NCBI GenBank assembly: GCA_019638085.1
Contig: JAHBUL010000001.1
Span: forward strand, 408,268 to 472,267
Direction: 5' to 3'
Length of the DNA: 64,000 bases
Source of the DNA: Flavobacteriales bacterium
Lineage (GTDB): Bacteria > Bacteroidota > Bacteroidia > Flavobacteriales_F > PHOS-HE28
The position numbers and the translations under genes are program-made. Of the stretch, positions 51,649 through 59,588 are shown in pieces. Numbering within the stretch: position 1 is the stretch's first letter; each line of letters opens with the position of its first letter. Under the pieces are notes generated by a model, which saw only the letters and a program-made list of their open reading frames with translations, was not told the DNA's origin and searched no databases.

Positions 51649-53169
51649 ATGAGATCCAAACAGGCCGCGTGGCCCTTGCTTTTAGCGGCTTGCGCGTTGT
51701 TGCCCAGCTGCGCCTCCATGATGAACAAGGGCAATCAGTCCATTGTCATCAGCAGTAGCCCTCAAGGTGCCACAGTGTATGAGAACGGCGCCGAGATAGG
51801 CACCACTCCTTACACGTACACCTACGATAAGCCGAAAGGGGAAAATGTATCGATGGAGCTGCGCAAGGAGGGCAGGGAACCGGTAAGCTTCGAATTGCGG
51901 CCCAGGAAGAACAACAGCATTCTATTTGCCGATGCTATGTTGCTCGGTATTCCCTATATCGCTGACTCAAAGAGCAACGCGCTGTATACCTTTCCACAAC
52001 GGGAGATCTCAGTGAATTTGTACAAGGCGATCCCACCGGACCGGCAAAAACTGGATCTGCCAATGACCACGCTGGAGAATGGCTTGTCTGCAAAAGCCAA
52101 GCTCGGAAAGATCGGTACACGTTCCTTGACCATTGATAGCAAGGAACTCGGGGACCTGCGATACCCGCAAACGGGTTCTTCGGCCTTGTTACAAGGCATG
52201 GTCAACACAAACGTGGACGCCTATATGGTGCGCTTGGGAACCCCCAAAGGTGACATGAGCGTCCAGCGTGCGAAAGTGGTGCTGAAGCCCGTACTGAAAC
52301 AGTTGGACATGCAGTTGGAGGAGTCCAAGCACCGGGTATTTGGGAACGTGCATATGAACATCGATTGGCAGTTCTACAGCGGCATCGATAAGGACAGCCT
52401 GTTGTTCACCATCAACCAGAGCACGGACCGGTACGTGCAGGACCTTTCCTCACGTGATGTCTTTGCCGATGTGCTGAAGGACGCGGCTCGTCAGCTGATG
52501 GATGAAGACGGCTTCTACGATCGCGTTGCATCGATACACTCTGCGGGCCTCGTGCGTTCCAAAGGAGAACAACTGAGGATGACCAGACCACCCGCTTTGG
52601 CATACGCCGACCGCAAAGGCATGATACCGGCTATAGTAAAGGGGGTTGTAACAGTGGAGATGAAGGACGGTCACGGCAGCGGATTCCTCATTACCTCGGA
52701 CGGTTATATCATCACGAATGCACATGTGGTGGGTACATCTGCCACAGCGAAGGTCCGCTTCGAGCAGGGCTTCACCTTGGATGGTCAAGTGGTGAAGGTG
52801 AATCCTGATTTTGATGTGGCGCTTATCAAGGTGGCCGGCAACGATCTGCCCGCGCTCGCGATCGGAGATGACGAGGAGCTGCAGCTCGGCGAGGAGCTCT
52901 TTGCCATAGGTACACCACTGGATGAAAAGCTGGGACAAACGGTGACCCGCGGCATCATGAGCGGTAAGCGCGAGATCGAAGGACGCAAGTACATCCAAAC
53001 GGACGTAAGCATCAATCCCGGAAACAGCGGCGGTCCGTTGATCGATTCGGATGGCAAGGTGGTGGGCGTGGCCACCCTGAAGATCAAGGCTTCAGGGGTG
53101 GAAGGCATCGGCTTTGGTGTGCCCATTTCCACGGCGTTGGAAATGTTGAACATTGAATTCATGCAGTGA
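51649..53169 (+). CDS. lipoprotein with PEGA-like domain and trypsin-like (HtrA) protease domain
   Basis: 506 residues from the ATG at 51649 (MRSKQAAWPLLLAACALLPSCASM, lipobox LPSC). A PEGA-like beta domain (about 27-100; SIVISSSPQGATVYENGAEIGTTPYTYTYDKP) is followed by a region of about 200 residues with no recognised domain. The C-terminal half is a chymotrypsin-fold protease with His359 (TNAHVV), Asp389 (FDVALIKV) and Ser460 (NPGNSGGPL), and no PDZ domain after it. Two barrel-protein genes follow with overlapping ends, so the three probably form one operon. Confidence 0.88.
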   Translation: MRSKQAAWPLLLAACALLPSCASMMNKGNQSIVISSSPQGATVYENGAEIGTTPYTYTYDKPKGENVSMELRKEGREPVSFELRPRKNNSILFADAMLLGIPYIADSKSNALYTFPQREISVNLYKAIPPDRQKLDLPMTTLENGLSAKAKLGKIGTRSLTIDSKELGDLRYPQTGSSALLQGMVNTNVDAYMVRLGTPKGDMSVQRAKVVLKPVLKQLDMQLEESKHRVFGNVHMNIDWQFYSGIDKDSLLFTINQSTDRYVQDLSSRDVFADVLKDAARQLMDEDGFYDRVASIHSAGLVRSKGEQLRMTRPPALAYADRKGMIPAIVKGVVTVEMKDGHGSGFLITSDGYIITNAHVVGTSATAKVRFEQGFTLDGQVVKVNPDFDVALIKVAGNDLPALAIGDDEELQLGEELFAIGTPLDEKLGQTVTRGIMSGKREIEGRKYIQTDVSINPGNSGGPLIDSDGKVVGVATLKIKASGVEGIGFGVPISTALEMLNIEFMQ

Positions 53170-53825
53170 TGAAAAAGATGATCATCGTGCTTGGGTTTCT
53201 GATAGGAGGCTACGGGTCCGCATTGGCCCAAAGCACGGCCTTCCGATACATCATCGGAGAAACCCATAAAGTATATGCTTCGCCGACCTTCGATAACTTC
53301 TGCATGGGCCTCGGCATGGACCGGAGCTTCAATGACCGCCTCACGGTGGGCTTCGATATCACGTATGATATTGGGCACGCGTTGAAGGCCTCACCTGAAT
53401 ATATCTACCTTACTTATGGAGGCAGGTCAGGGAACTACCAAGTGGAACCCCGATTGTTAAGTCTGAACTATCACACCGAGTACGCGATCGGGGATGATGG
53501 CGGATTACATGGTTACATCGGCACTTACGTTGGCCTTCGACGGATCACACAGAAGTGGACATTGTCGGATTCGTACTACGGTGGTGTACCTTCTCCGTTC
53601 GCAGCAACGAAGTCCGTTGCCAAGATGCTGGCCCCCATCGGCCTGCGAATGGGGCTCCGAGGTGCTACGGACGGTGGTTTCATGGATTTGTATGCGGCAG
53701 TGGGCTATCAGATCGGTGGTGGAAAACCGATCGTGGAGGAGACCCGATATAATAGCAAGGAACCCTATATGGAAACTTCTTCCTTGGCCGTTTCGATAGG
53801 ATTGGCGTACGGGATCGGATGGTGA
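53169..53825 (+). CDS. outer-membrane barrel-like protein, first of a pair
   Basis: 218 residues from the ATG at 53169, which shares its A with the protease stop (TGATG). Signal peptide MKKMIIVLGFLIGGYGSALAQ, then about eight amphipathic strands (RLTVGFDITYDIG, YLTYGGRSGNYQVEPRLLSL, LHGYIGTYVGLRR, GFMDLYAAVGYQIGGG, SLAVSIGLAYGIGW), ending in an aromatic residue as barrel proteins do. No family recognised. Similar in length and order of strands to the next gene. Confidence 0.7.
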   Translation: MKKMIIVLGFLIGGYGSALAQSTAFRYIIGETHKVYASPTFDNFCMGLGMDRSFNDRLTVGFDITYDIGHALKASPEYIYLTYGGRSGNYQVEPRLLSLNYHTEYAIGDDGGLHGYIGTYVGLRRITQKWTLSDSYYGGVPSPFAATKSVAKMLAPIGLRMGLRGATDGGFMDLYAAVGYQIGGGKPIVEETRYNSKEPYMETSSLAVSIGLAYGIGW

Positions 53826-54442
53826 ACCAAAAAGCTCTTCATGCGCTGCGGGGGGGCCGATCTGCGACGTTGTCCGTCCTGCTTGGTACGGCGTCCATGG
53901 CTTGTGGCCAAGCAAGCGGCTTCAACTTTACGCTCGGCTATGCGCATCCGTTGATCCAGCAGGAGGAATTCAGCGTTGCGCCATCCGTCACTTTAGGACT
54001 GGCCTATCAACACGATTTCGAACCCCGGTTCGGTGTGGCATTCGACTTCTTTTACGCCAGTGAGTCCAATGGCTTGAAGTCCAACGAATTCATTTACAGT
54101 GCGAAATTCTTCACATCGGATAACGATGCAACGGCCTTTTACATCGGGAGCTTCGTCGGCGTGCAAAGTTTGAAAGGGGTCGTCTCCGTAGTTGATGTGA
54201 ATGCAGGCATGGCCACCGCCCGCCGAGTAGAGATCAGTAAGCTTCAATTCCCCATTGGGGTGAGGGCAGGCGTACGCGGCGGACTGGACGGCTACTTCGC
54301 CGAGTTGTTCACTCAGGTGGGCTATGCGATCGGTAGCGGCGAGCTGTATATGCAGGAAGGGAAGGCAGTGAACAGCTCACCGCTGTACATGTGCGTTGGC
54401 TTCAGCTTTCTCGGCTTCGGATGGGATCATCGCAACCGCTGA
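53819..54442 (+). CDS. outer-membrane barrel-like protein, second of the pair
   Basis: 207 residues; the ATG at 53819 overlaps the previous stop by seven bases (a GTG at 53822 is an alternative). Signal-like N-terminus (LSVLLGTASMACGQASG), then strands FNFTLGYAHPL, SVTLGLAYQHDFEPRFGVAFDFF, TAFYIGSFVGVQSL, GVRAGVRGGLDGYFAELFTQVGYAIGSG and VGFSFLGFGW. The block RAGVRGGLDGYFAELFTQVGYAIGSGE parallels RMGLRGATDGGFMDLYAAVGYQIGGGK of the first protein, so the two are diverged paralogues. Confidence 0.7.
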   Translation: MVNQKALHALRGGRSATLSVLLGTASMACGQASGFNFTLGYAHPLIQQEEFSVAPSVTLGLAYQHDFEPRFGVAFDFFYASESNGLKSNEFIYSAKFFTSDNDATAFYIGSFVGVQSLKGVVSVVDVNAGMATARRVEISKLQFPIGVRAGVRGGLDGYFAELFTQVGYAIGSGELYMQEGKAVNSSPLYMCVGFSFLGFGWDHRNR

Positions 54443-54461
54443 GCGGGTTGCATATGGTGGC

Positions 54462-54499
54462 TCATCAGCTGATCCCCCACATCAACTGATCAGCTAATT
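54462..54499. repeat. CATCAGCTGATC-type repeat
   Basis: CATCAGCTGATC followed by CATCAACTGATCAGCTAATT, filling the gap between two convergent genes. Related in unit (TGATCAG) to the blocks at 1573 and 2150. Confidence 0.45.
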
Positions 54500-54502
54500 C
54501 AC

Positions 54503-55504
54503 TCACTCCCGTTCGGTCCACACCACTTGGGCCACCGTGGCTCCCACGGCCTGTAGGCTTTCCTTGTCGATGTTGTCCATGTTGTCGGCGTGCGTATGCC
54601 ACGTGGAGGGGAAACCACCCGTGGTGGCGTCGTACGCAATGATGTCGATGCTGGGGATACCCGCCTCGTTCACGAACACGTGATCGTCCACGCCCACGTA
54701 GTTGCGGGTTTCACTGAGGAAGCGATCACCATGGCCGGCGGCTGCGGCCGCTTTCCACACCTTGTTCACCACGCCGACGGCATAGCGCATGCTGTAGCCT
54801 TCGCGAGCGAATTTCGCATCCTTCGAGCCCACCATGTCCAACAAGATTCCGAAGCGGGCCTTATAGTTGGGCACATGCGGATTCTTCACCCAGTACTGGG
54901 TTCCCAAGCACCAGGTCTTCAGGCTTTCCTGGCCCAATCCCATGGCACCGTGCGGTTCGCCCATGTCCTCCACATCCGTGAGGAAAATGTCCACGCCTAC
55001 TTGTGGGGCCACTTGGGCAAGGTGGCGTGCGATCTCCAACAGCACCCCCACACCACTGCCGCCATCGTTGGCCCCATCGATCGGTTCATTCGTCCGCTCG
55101 GGATCCTGGTCGGCCATGGGGCGCGTGTCCCAGTGCGCGAAGAGGAGAATGCGCTCCTTCTTCTCCGGATGCCAACTGGCGATGATGTTCCGCATGGGTA
55201 CCTGCTGTCCGTTGTAGATGGTGACCTTGGCATTCTGCTCGATCACCGTGTCACTGAACGCCGTCAGCTTTTCAACCAGCCAGTCACCACAAGCGCGGTG
55301 TTCGGCCGTGCCGGGAACACGTGGCCCGAAGGACACCTGCTTGGCCACGTATGCATAGGCGCTATCGCCATTGAACAAGGGCACAGGGGGCAGCGCGGGA
55401 AGAGTAGCCTCAGGCTTGGTGGAAGGGGCGGTCTCTGGCTGGCACGCAGCGAAGAAAAGCGCGATCAGGCCAAGGCCGAGGACGCGGTGGGAAAGGCATT
55501 GCAT
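54503..55504 (-). CDS. M28 family peptidase / glutaminyl cyclase-like lipoprotein
   Basis: 333 residues from the ATG at 55502-55504 (lipoprotein signal MQCLSHRVLGLGLIALFFAACQPE); the frame further upstream is repeat-derived. Zinc ligands of the M28/QPCT fold: LLFAHWDTRPMADQDP, IDGANDGGSGVGVLLE, DVEDMGEPHG and SIDIIAYDATTGGFPSTWHTHADNMDNI. The DxxxxxGFPxxWHTxxD end resembles glutaminyl-peptide cyclotransferases more than aminopeptidases; both activities are possible. A GATCTTTG box lies five bases before the ATG. Confidence 0.88.
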   Translation of the reverse strand: MQCLSHRVLGLGLIALFFAACQPETAPSTKPEATLPALPPVPLFNGDSAYAYVAKQVSFGPRVPGTAEHRACGDWLVEKLTAFSDTVIEQNAKVTIYNGQQVPMRNIIASWHPEKKERILLFAHWDTRPMADQDPERTNEPIDGANDGGSGVGVLLEIARHLAQVAPQVGVDIFLTDVEDMGEPHGAMGLGQESLKTWCLGTQYWVKNPHVPNYKARFGILLDMVGSKDAKFAREGYSMRYAVGVVNKVWKAAAAAGHGDRFLSETRNYVGVDDHVFVNEAGIPSIDIIAYDATTGGFPSTWHTHADNMDNIDKESLQAVGATVAQVVWTERE

Positions 55505-55529
55505 GGGTCCAAAGATCGTCCAAGAATTC

Positions 55530-55719
55530 ACCACAGAGGCACAGAGGCACGGAGTGTCCATCGGAGATAGGGCTTCTTGGTACCGAGTACCGGGTATTGA
55601 GTACAGGGTACCCGACACCGCGTGCGGCATTTTACCCTGTACCCTGTACTCAATACCCTGTACCCTGTACCATTCAAATACAAACTGCAATTCCTCTGTG
55701 CCCTCCGTGCCTCTGTGGT
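55530..55719. repeat. nested palindrome of GAGGCACA and GGTACAGG repeats
   Basis: Outer arms ACCACAGAGGCAC (55530-55542) and GTGCCTCTGTGGT (55707-55719) are exact complements. Between them lie inner arms 55579-55613 (GGTACCGAGTACCGGGTATT and on) and 55633-55671 (TACCCTGTACCCTGTACTCA and on), again complementary. The whole can fold into one long stem with side repeats in the 222-base gap between cysS and the M28 gene. Confidence 0.8.
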
Positions 55720-55726
55720 GAGAAGA

Positions 55727-57211
55727 TCACGCTCTCTCCCACACCGGCCCGTCCTTCGTGTCCTTCACGGTAACACCCAGCTCGGCGAGCTTGTCACGGA
55801 TCAGGTCGCTTGCCGCAAAATCCTTGCGGTTCTTCGCATCGGCGCGCATAGTGAGCAACACGTTCATCAGTCCCGAACTCAGGTCATCCCCGGATTGCGC
55901 TTCGGCCTCGGGCTTCAAGCCGAGCACGGTGAAGAGCATGTCATCAAAGAGCTTGCGGAGCTGCTGGATGTCCGCTTCGGAAAGCGCCACGTTCCCATCG
56001 TTGGCCCCGTTGATCGCACGTACGCCATCGAACAGGTGAGCGATCATCACCGGCGTGTTCAGGTCGTCGTTCATGGCGGCGTTGCAGGCGTTCACCAGCG
56101 CATCCACATCGAATGCCGTGCCTTCCATTGTGGGCTTCAACTTGGCGAGAATATCGTACGCGGCCATTATCCGCTGAAGACCTTTTTCTGCGGCTTGCAG
56201 CGCGGCGTTGCTGAAGTCCAGTGTGCTGGCGTAGTGGCATTGCAGCATGAAGAAGCGCACGGTCATGGGGGAATAGCCGCGCTCCAGCAATTTGTGGTTG
56301 CCCGTTACCAGCTCTTCCGGCGTGAAGCCGTTGCCCTCGCTCTTGGCCATTTTCCGGCCTTCCACGGTGAGCATGTTGCCGTGCATCCAATAGCGCACCG
56401 GCGCCACACCGTCCGCAGCAACGCTCTGTGCGATCTCACACTCGTGGTGTGGGAACTTCAGGTCCATGCCTCCGCCGTGGATGTCGAAGGTGAGGCCCAG
56501 GTATTTGGTGCTCATCACGCTGCACTCCAAGTGCCAGCCGGGGAAGCCTTCACCCCAAGGGGAAGGCCAGTGCATCAGGTGCCCTTTTTCGGCCTTCTTC
56601 CACAGTGCGAAATCCAGTGGACTGCGTTTTTCCTCCTGCCCTTCGGTGCCGCGTGTATTGGCCAATTGGTCCTCGGTCTTGCGTCCGCTCAGCTCGCCAT
56701 AGGCATGGGTTTCCGCATACTTCGGTACATCGAAATACACCGAGCCGTTCACCTCATAGGCGTACCCGTTCGCGATGATGCGTTCGATCATCACGATCTG
56801 CTCGATCAGGTGTCCGGTGGCCGTGGGTTCGATGCTCGGCGGCAGGATGTTGAACAGCCGCATCACATCGTGGAAACCGTTGGTGTACTTCTGCACGATC
56901 TCCATCGGCTCCAGCCGCTCCATGCGGGCGCGCTTCGCGATCTTGTCCTCGCCGGCATCCTCGTCATCCACCAAGTGCCCCACATCGGTGATGTTGCGCA
57001 CGTAGCGGACCTTGTAGCCGAGGTAGGTGAGCCAGCGGAAGAGGATGTCGAAGGTGAGGAAACTCCTCACGTTACCCAAGTGGACATCGCTATACACCGT
57101 AGGGCCACAGACATAGAGGCCGACGTGTGGCGGGTTCAGCGGGATAAAATGCTCCTTCTTCCGCGTGAGCGTATTGGTAAGCTGAAGCGGATGGTCTTGT
57201 TGGTTGGCCAT
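55727..57211 (-). CDS. cysS: cysteinyl-tRNA synthetase
   Basis: Class I synthetase, 494 residues. The HIGH-equivalent is [14 protein letters not shown] after the zinc Cys in [10 protein letters not shown]. Further zinc ligands are in GWHLECSVM and [11 protein letters not shown], and the KMSKS loop reads [17 protein letters not shown]. The end matches family members ([20 protein letters not shown]). A TTACTTTG box lies five bases before the ATG. Confidence 0.96.
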   Translation of the reverse strand: MANQQDHPLQLTNTLTRKKEHFIPLNPPHVGLYVCGPTVYSDVHLGNVRSFLTFDILFRWLTYLGYKVRYVRNITDVGHLVDDEDAGEDKIAKRARMERLEPMEIVQKYTNGFHDVMRLFNILPPSIEPTATGHLIEQIVMIERIIANGYAYEVNGSVYFDVPKYAETHAYGELSGRKTEDQLANTRGTEGQEEKRSPLDFALWKKAEKGHLMHWPSPWGEGFPGWHLECSVMSTKYLGLTFDIHGGGMDLKFPHHECEIAQSVAADGVAPVRYWMHGNMLTVEGRKMAKSEGNGFTPEELVTGNHKLLERGYSPMTVRFFMLQCHYASTLDFSNAALQAAEKGLQRIMAAYDILAKLKPTMEGTAFDVDALVNACNAAMNDDLNTPVMIAHLFDGVRAINGANDGNVALSEADIQQLRKLFDDMLFTVLGLKPEAEAQSGDDLSSGLMNVLLTMRADAKNRKDFAASDLIRDKLAELGVTVKDTKDGPVWERA

Positions 57212-57216
57212 TGCTG

Positions 57217-57224
57217 CAAAGTAA
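57217..57224 (-). promoter_or_regulatory. -7-like box TTACTTTG before cysS
   Basis: One mismatch from TAnnTTTG on the minus strand, five bases before the ATG; same geometry as at rbfA. Confidence 0.3.
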
Positions 57225-57246
57225 CGGGCTGCAGGGCGTATTCTGT

Positions 57247-57335
57247 AGCTCGCTCAGCGGTCTCCCTCCCAAGCTCGCTCAGCGGTCTTCCGCCGGACGG
57301 CGGAGACCCTGAGGACACTCAGGGGCATCAACGTC
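57247..57335. repeat. CTGAGGACAC/GGGGCATCAACGTC repeat element, copy 1
   Basis: Direct repeats AGCTCGCTCAGCGGTCT at 57247-57263 and 57272-57288, a palindrome TCCGCCGGACGGCGGA (57289-57304), then a CCCTGAGGACAC...GGGGCATCAACGTC block to 57335. The last two parts recur at 59440-59482 in swapped order. Confidence 0.7.
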
Positions 57336-57360
57336 CGCTGTACGGTGGGACCAAGCCCGC

Positions 57361-58305
57361 TCAATTCATCTTCTTCAGGTACTTGTACAGCTCGCTTTCC
57401 GTGGAAAGGATCACGCTGCTTTGGCCATCCATGGACTTCTCCAGTACCTCCAAGCTTTTGAGAAAGCCATAAAGTTCGCGGGATGCGGCGGTCCGGTTGT
57501 AGGCCCGCGCATAAATGGCGGTGGCACTGCTGTCGGCGCGGCCCCGGATCCGTTCGGCCTGCATAACGGCCTCCGACTGGATCCGCGCCAGATCACGCTC
57601 CTTGTCGCCTTCGATCTTGCGTGCCTCTCCCTGCCCCTCACTACGGAACTGGTCCGCGATCCTGTTGCGCTCGCTGATCATGCGCTCATACACGCGCTGG
57701 CGCACATCGTCCACATAGTTCATTCGTTTGAAACGGAAATCGAGGATGCGGATCCCGAGGTCGCTGGTCCGCTCGTTGGCCTTCTTCTGGATCTCCGCCT
57801 CGATCGTGCCTCTCCCCACGGAAATGCTGTCCAGTATATCGATGGCCTCCATGTAGTTCTCCACCACTTCAGGGGTGCGGTTGCTGCTGCGCACCAGATC
57901 GATCAATTTGTGGCTGGCCACGGCATTGCGCGTTTTACCATCGAGGATGTCATCCAAACGCGATTGTCCGGAACGCTCGTCGCGCAGGCGGATGAAGAAC
58001 TGCAAGGGATCGGTGATCTCCCAGCGCGCGTACGTGTCCACGAGGATGAACTTCTTGTCCTTCGTGGGCACTTGGTTCACGTCGCCATCCCATTCCAGGT
58101 AGCGCTTGTCGAAGAACTGGGCTTTCTGGATGAACGGGACCTTGAAGTGCATGCCCGGATCTGTTCGCGGTTCGCCAACAGGTTTACCGAACTGGGTAAC
58201 AATGGCTTGTTGGGTCTCGTCCAGAATGAACGTTGCGCTGAACAATACGGCAGCGAGTACAGCGGCCAATACAAGGAAGATGATGTTGCGGATACCCATG
58301 TTCAT
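57361..58305 (-). CDS. hflC: protease modulator HflC
   Basis: SPFH/band-7 membrane protein that, with HflK, forms a cage around the FtsH protease. 314 residues: N-terminal anchor helix (IIFLVLAAVLAAVLFSATF), band-7 domain (TQQAIVTQFGKPVGEPRTDPGMHFKVPFIQKAQFFDKR), then a long helix with EARKIEGDKERDLARIQSEA and ARAYNRTAASRELYGFLKSLEVLEK, typical of HflC. Its start overlaps the hflK stop by four bases. Confidence 0.92.
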   Translation of the reverse strand: MNMGIRNIIFLVLAAVLAAVLFSATFILDETQQAIVTQFGKPVGEPRTDPGMHFKVPFIQKAQFFDKRYLEWDGDVNQVPTKDKKFILVDTYARWEITDPLQFFIRLRDERSGQSRLDDILDGKTRNAVASHKLIDLVRSSNRTPEVVENYMEAIDILDSISVGRGTIEAEIQKKANERTSDLGIRILDFRFKRMNYVDDVRQRVYERMISERNRIADQFRSEGQGEARKIEGDKERDLARIQSEAVMQAERIRGRADSSATAIYARAYNRTAASRELYGFLKSLEVLEKSMDGQSSVILSTESELYKYLKKMN

Positions 58306-59276
58306 TTTGCTTTTTCAAGGGTTCCGATGTTCAGCAACGGTAGCACATTGTTGCTCTTCTCGTCCACGATGATCTTGTTCCCCACTTTGGGAAGCACGCG
58401 TTCCAAGGTCTCTAAATAGAGGCGCTTGCGCGTTACTTCCGGAGCCTTTACGAACTCCTCATAAACGGCATTGAAACGGTCGGCCTCACCGGTGGCGCCA
58501 TTGACACGGGTCAGCGCGTAGGCTTCGGCGAGCTGCACGGTCTCTTCCGCTTCGCCCCGTGCTCGTGGGATCACACGGTTGTACTGGCTCTCCGCCTGGT
58601 TGATCAAGGTGCTCCGTTCCTGTTGCGCTTCATTCACTGCGTTGAAAGAGGGCTTCACGAGCTCCGGCGGGTTCACATCCTGCAACACCACTTGGTCCAC
58701 ACGGATACCGTTCTCGTATTCATCGCACATTTCCTGCAAGCGCACCTCCATCCGGCTGGCGGCCTCTTGCCTTCCCACGGTAAGCACCTCGTTCACCGTG
58801 CGGTCGCCCACCACCTTGCGCATGGCGGCCTCGCTCATGTCGCGGAAGGTCTTCTCGGAGTTGCGTACGCGGAACAGGTAGCGGTAGCTGTCCACGATCC
58901 GATACTGTACCACCCATTCCACATCCGCCAGGTTGAGGTCGCCGGTGAGCATGCTGCTCTCGTCCCCGTATGAGTCATCGTCATAGGAGGAGCGTGTATT
59001 CGACGCTTCCGTGCGGAACCCGAACTCGTGTTTCAGTTGGCGTTGGACAGGGATCTTGTACAACCTCTCCACACCGAAGGGTAGAATGAAGTTGAGTCCC
59101 GGCTGCAACGTGCGATCGTACTTGCCCAGTTGCAGCACAACGCCTTCCTCTTCCGGGCCGATGGTCTTCACTGCGGTCAATAGGAGCAGCAGGACACCCA
59201 CCCCGATCAGTACCTGTTTGAGGTGGCCTCGCAGGAATTCAATAGCCTGCTGTATTTTTTCTTCTAACTCTTCCAT
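58302..59276 (-). CDS. hflK: FtsH protease activity modulator HflK
   Basis: Partner of HflC. 324 residues from the ATG at 59274-59276 (MEELEEKIQQAIEFLRGHLKQ); 40 additional in-frame codons upstream look like untranslated leader. One helix (VLIGVGVLLLLLTAV), then the band-7 domain (EEEGVVLQLGKYDRTLQPGLNFILPFGVERL). The HflK-specific ASNTRSSYDDDSYGDESSMLTGDLN, VVLQDVNPPELVKPSFNAVNEAQQER and RARGEAEETVQLAEAYA follow. A TACCTTGG box about 100 bases upstream (near 59370) is a possible promoter. Confidence 0.93.
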   Translation of the reverse strand: MEELEEKIQQAIEFLRGHLKQVLIGVGVLLLLLTAVKTIGPEEEGVVLQLGKYDRTLQPGLNFILPFGVERLYKIPVQRQLKHEFGFRTEASNTRSSYDDDSYGDESSMLTGDLNLADVEWVVQYRIVDSYRYLFRVRNSEKTFRDMSEAAMRKVVGDRTVNEVLTVGRQEAASRMEVRLQEMCDEYENGIRVDQVVLQDVNPPELVKPSFNAVNEAQQERSTLINQAESQYNRVIPRARGEAEETVQLAEAYALTRVNGATGEADRFNAVYEEFVKAPEVTRKRLYLETLERVLPKVGNKIIVDEKSNNVLPLLNIGTLEKAK

Positions 59277-59405
59277 GGTGCTTGTTGGACCGATCCAGTG
59301 AAAGGATTCACATGGTTCCTCGGTTGATGACCGGAATGTGGCTCTTCCCTTCCAGTCGCTTTGGGGCCAAGGTAGCACTCTCACAGTGGGCGGCATTCTG
59401 AAATG

Positions 59406-59539
59406 GAATTAGCTCCCTCAGTGATATCCCGAAGGGGATCCTGAGGACACCGGGGGCATCAACGTCTCCGCCATACGGCGGAAGACGCTGATGGAGCTAG
59501 TTCCATCAGCGATCTCCCGAAGGGCATCCTGAGGATACC
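59406..59539. repeat. CTGAGGACAC/GGGGCATCAACGTC repeat element, copy 2
   Basis: Fills most of the 312-base gap between divergent hflK and the dnaE-type gene. Contains the CCTGAGGACAC...GGGGCATCAACGTC block (59440-59466) shared with 57307-57335, and a palindrome TCCGCCATACGGCGGA (59467-59482). A second palindrome CGCTGATGGA...TCCATCAGCG spans about 59487-59511. The segments at 59406-59446 and 59494-59535 are imperfect direct repeats of each other. Confidence 0.7.
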
Positions 59540-59588
59540 AAGATCTGCTATCTTATGCGTCACAAGATCGCCAATAAAATCGTCGATC

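Noticed and set aside
54590..55570. Open frame of 326 codons on the plus strand
   Set aside because: Antisense to the M28 peptidase, whose zinc motifs are intact.
55622..57472. Open frame of 616 codons on the plus strand
   Set aside because: It lies antisense to cysS, an unambiguous gene with all synthetase motifs. Its translation is rich in His/Val/Arg with no recognisable domain, typical of the mirror frame of a GC-rich gene.
57421..58419. Open frame of 332 codons on the plus strand over hflC
   Set aside because: Mirror frame of hflC/hflK; composition and lack of motifs fit a shadow.
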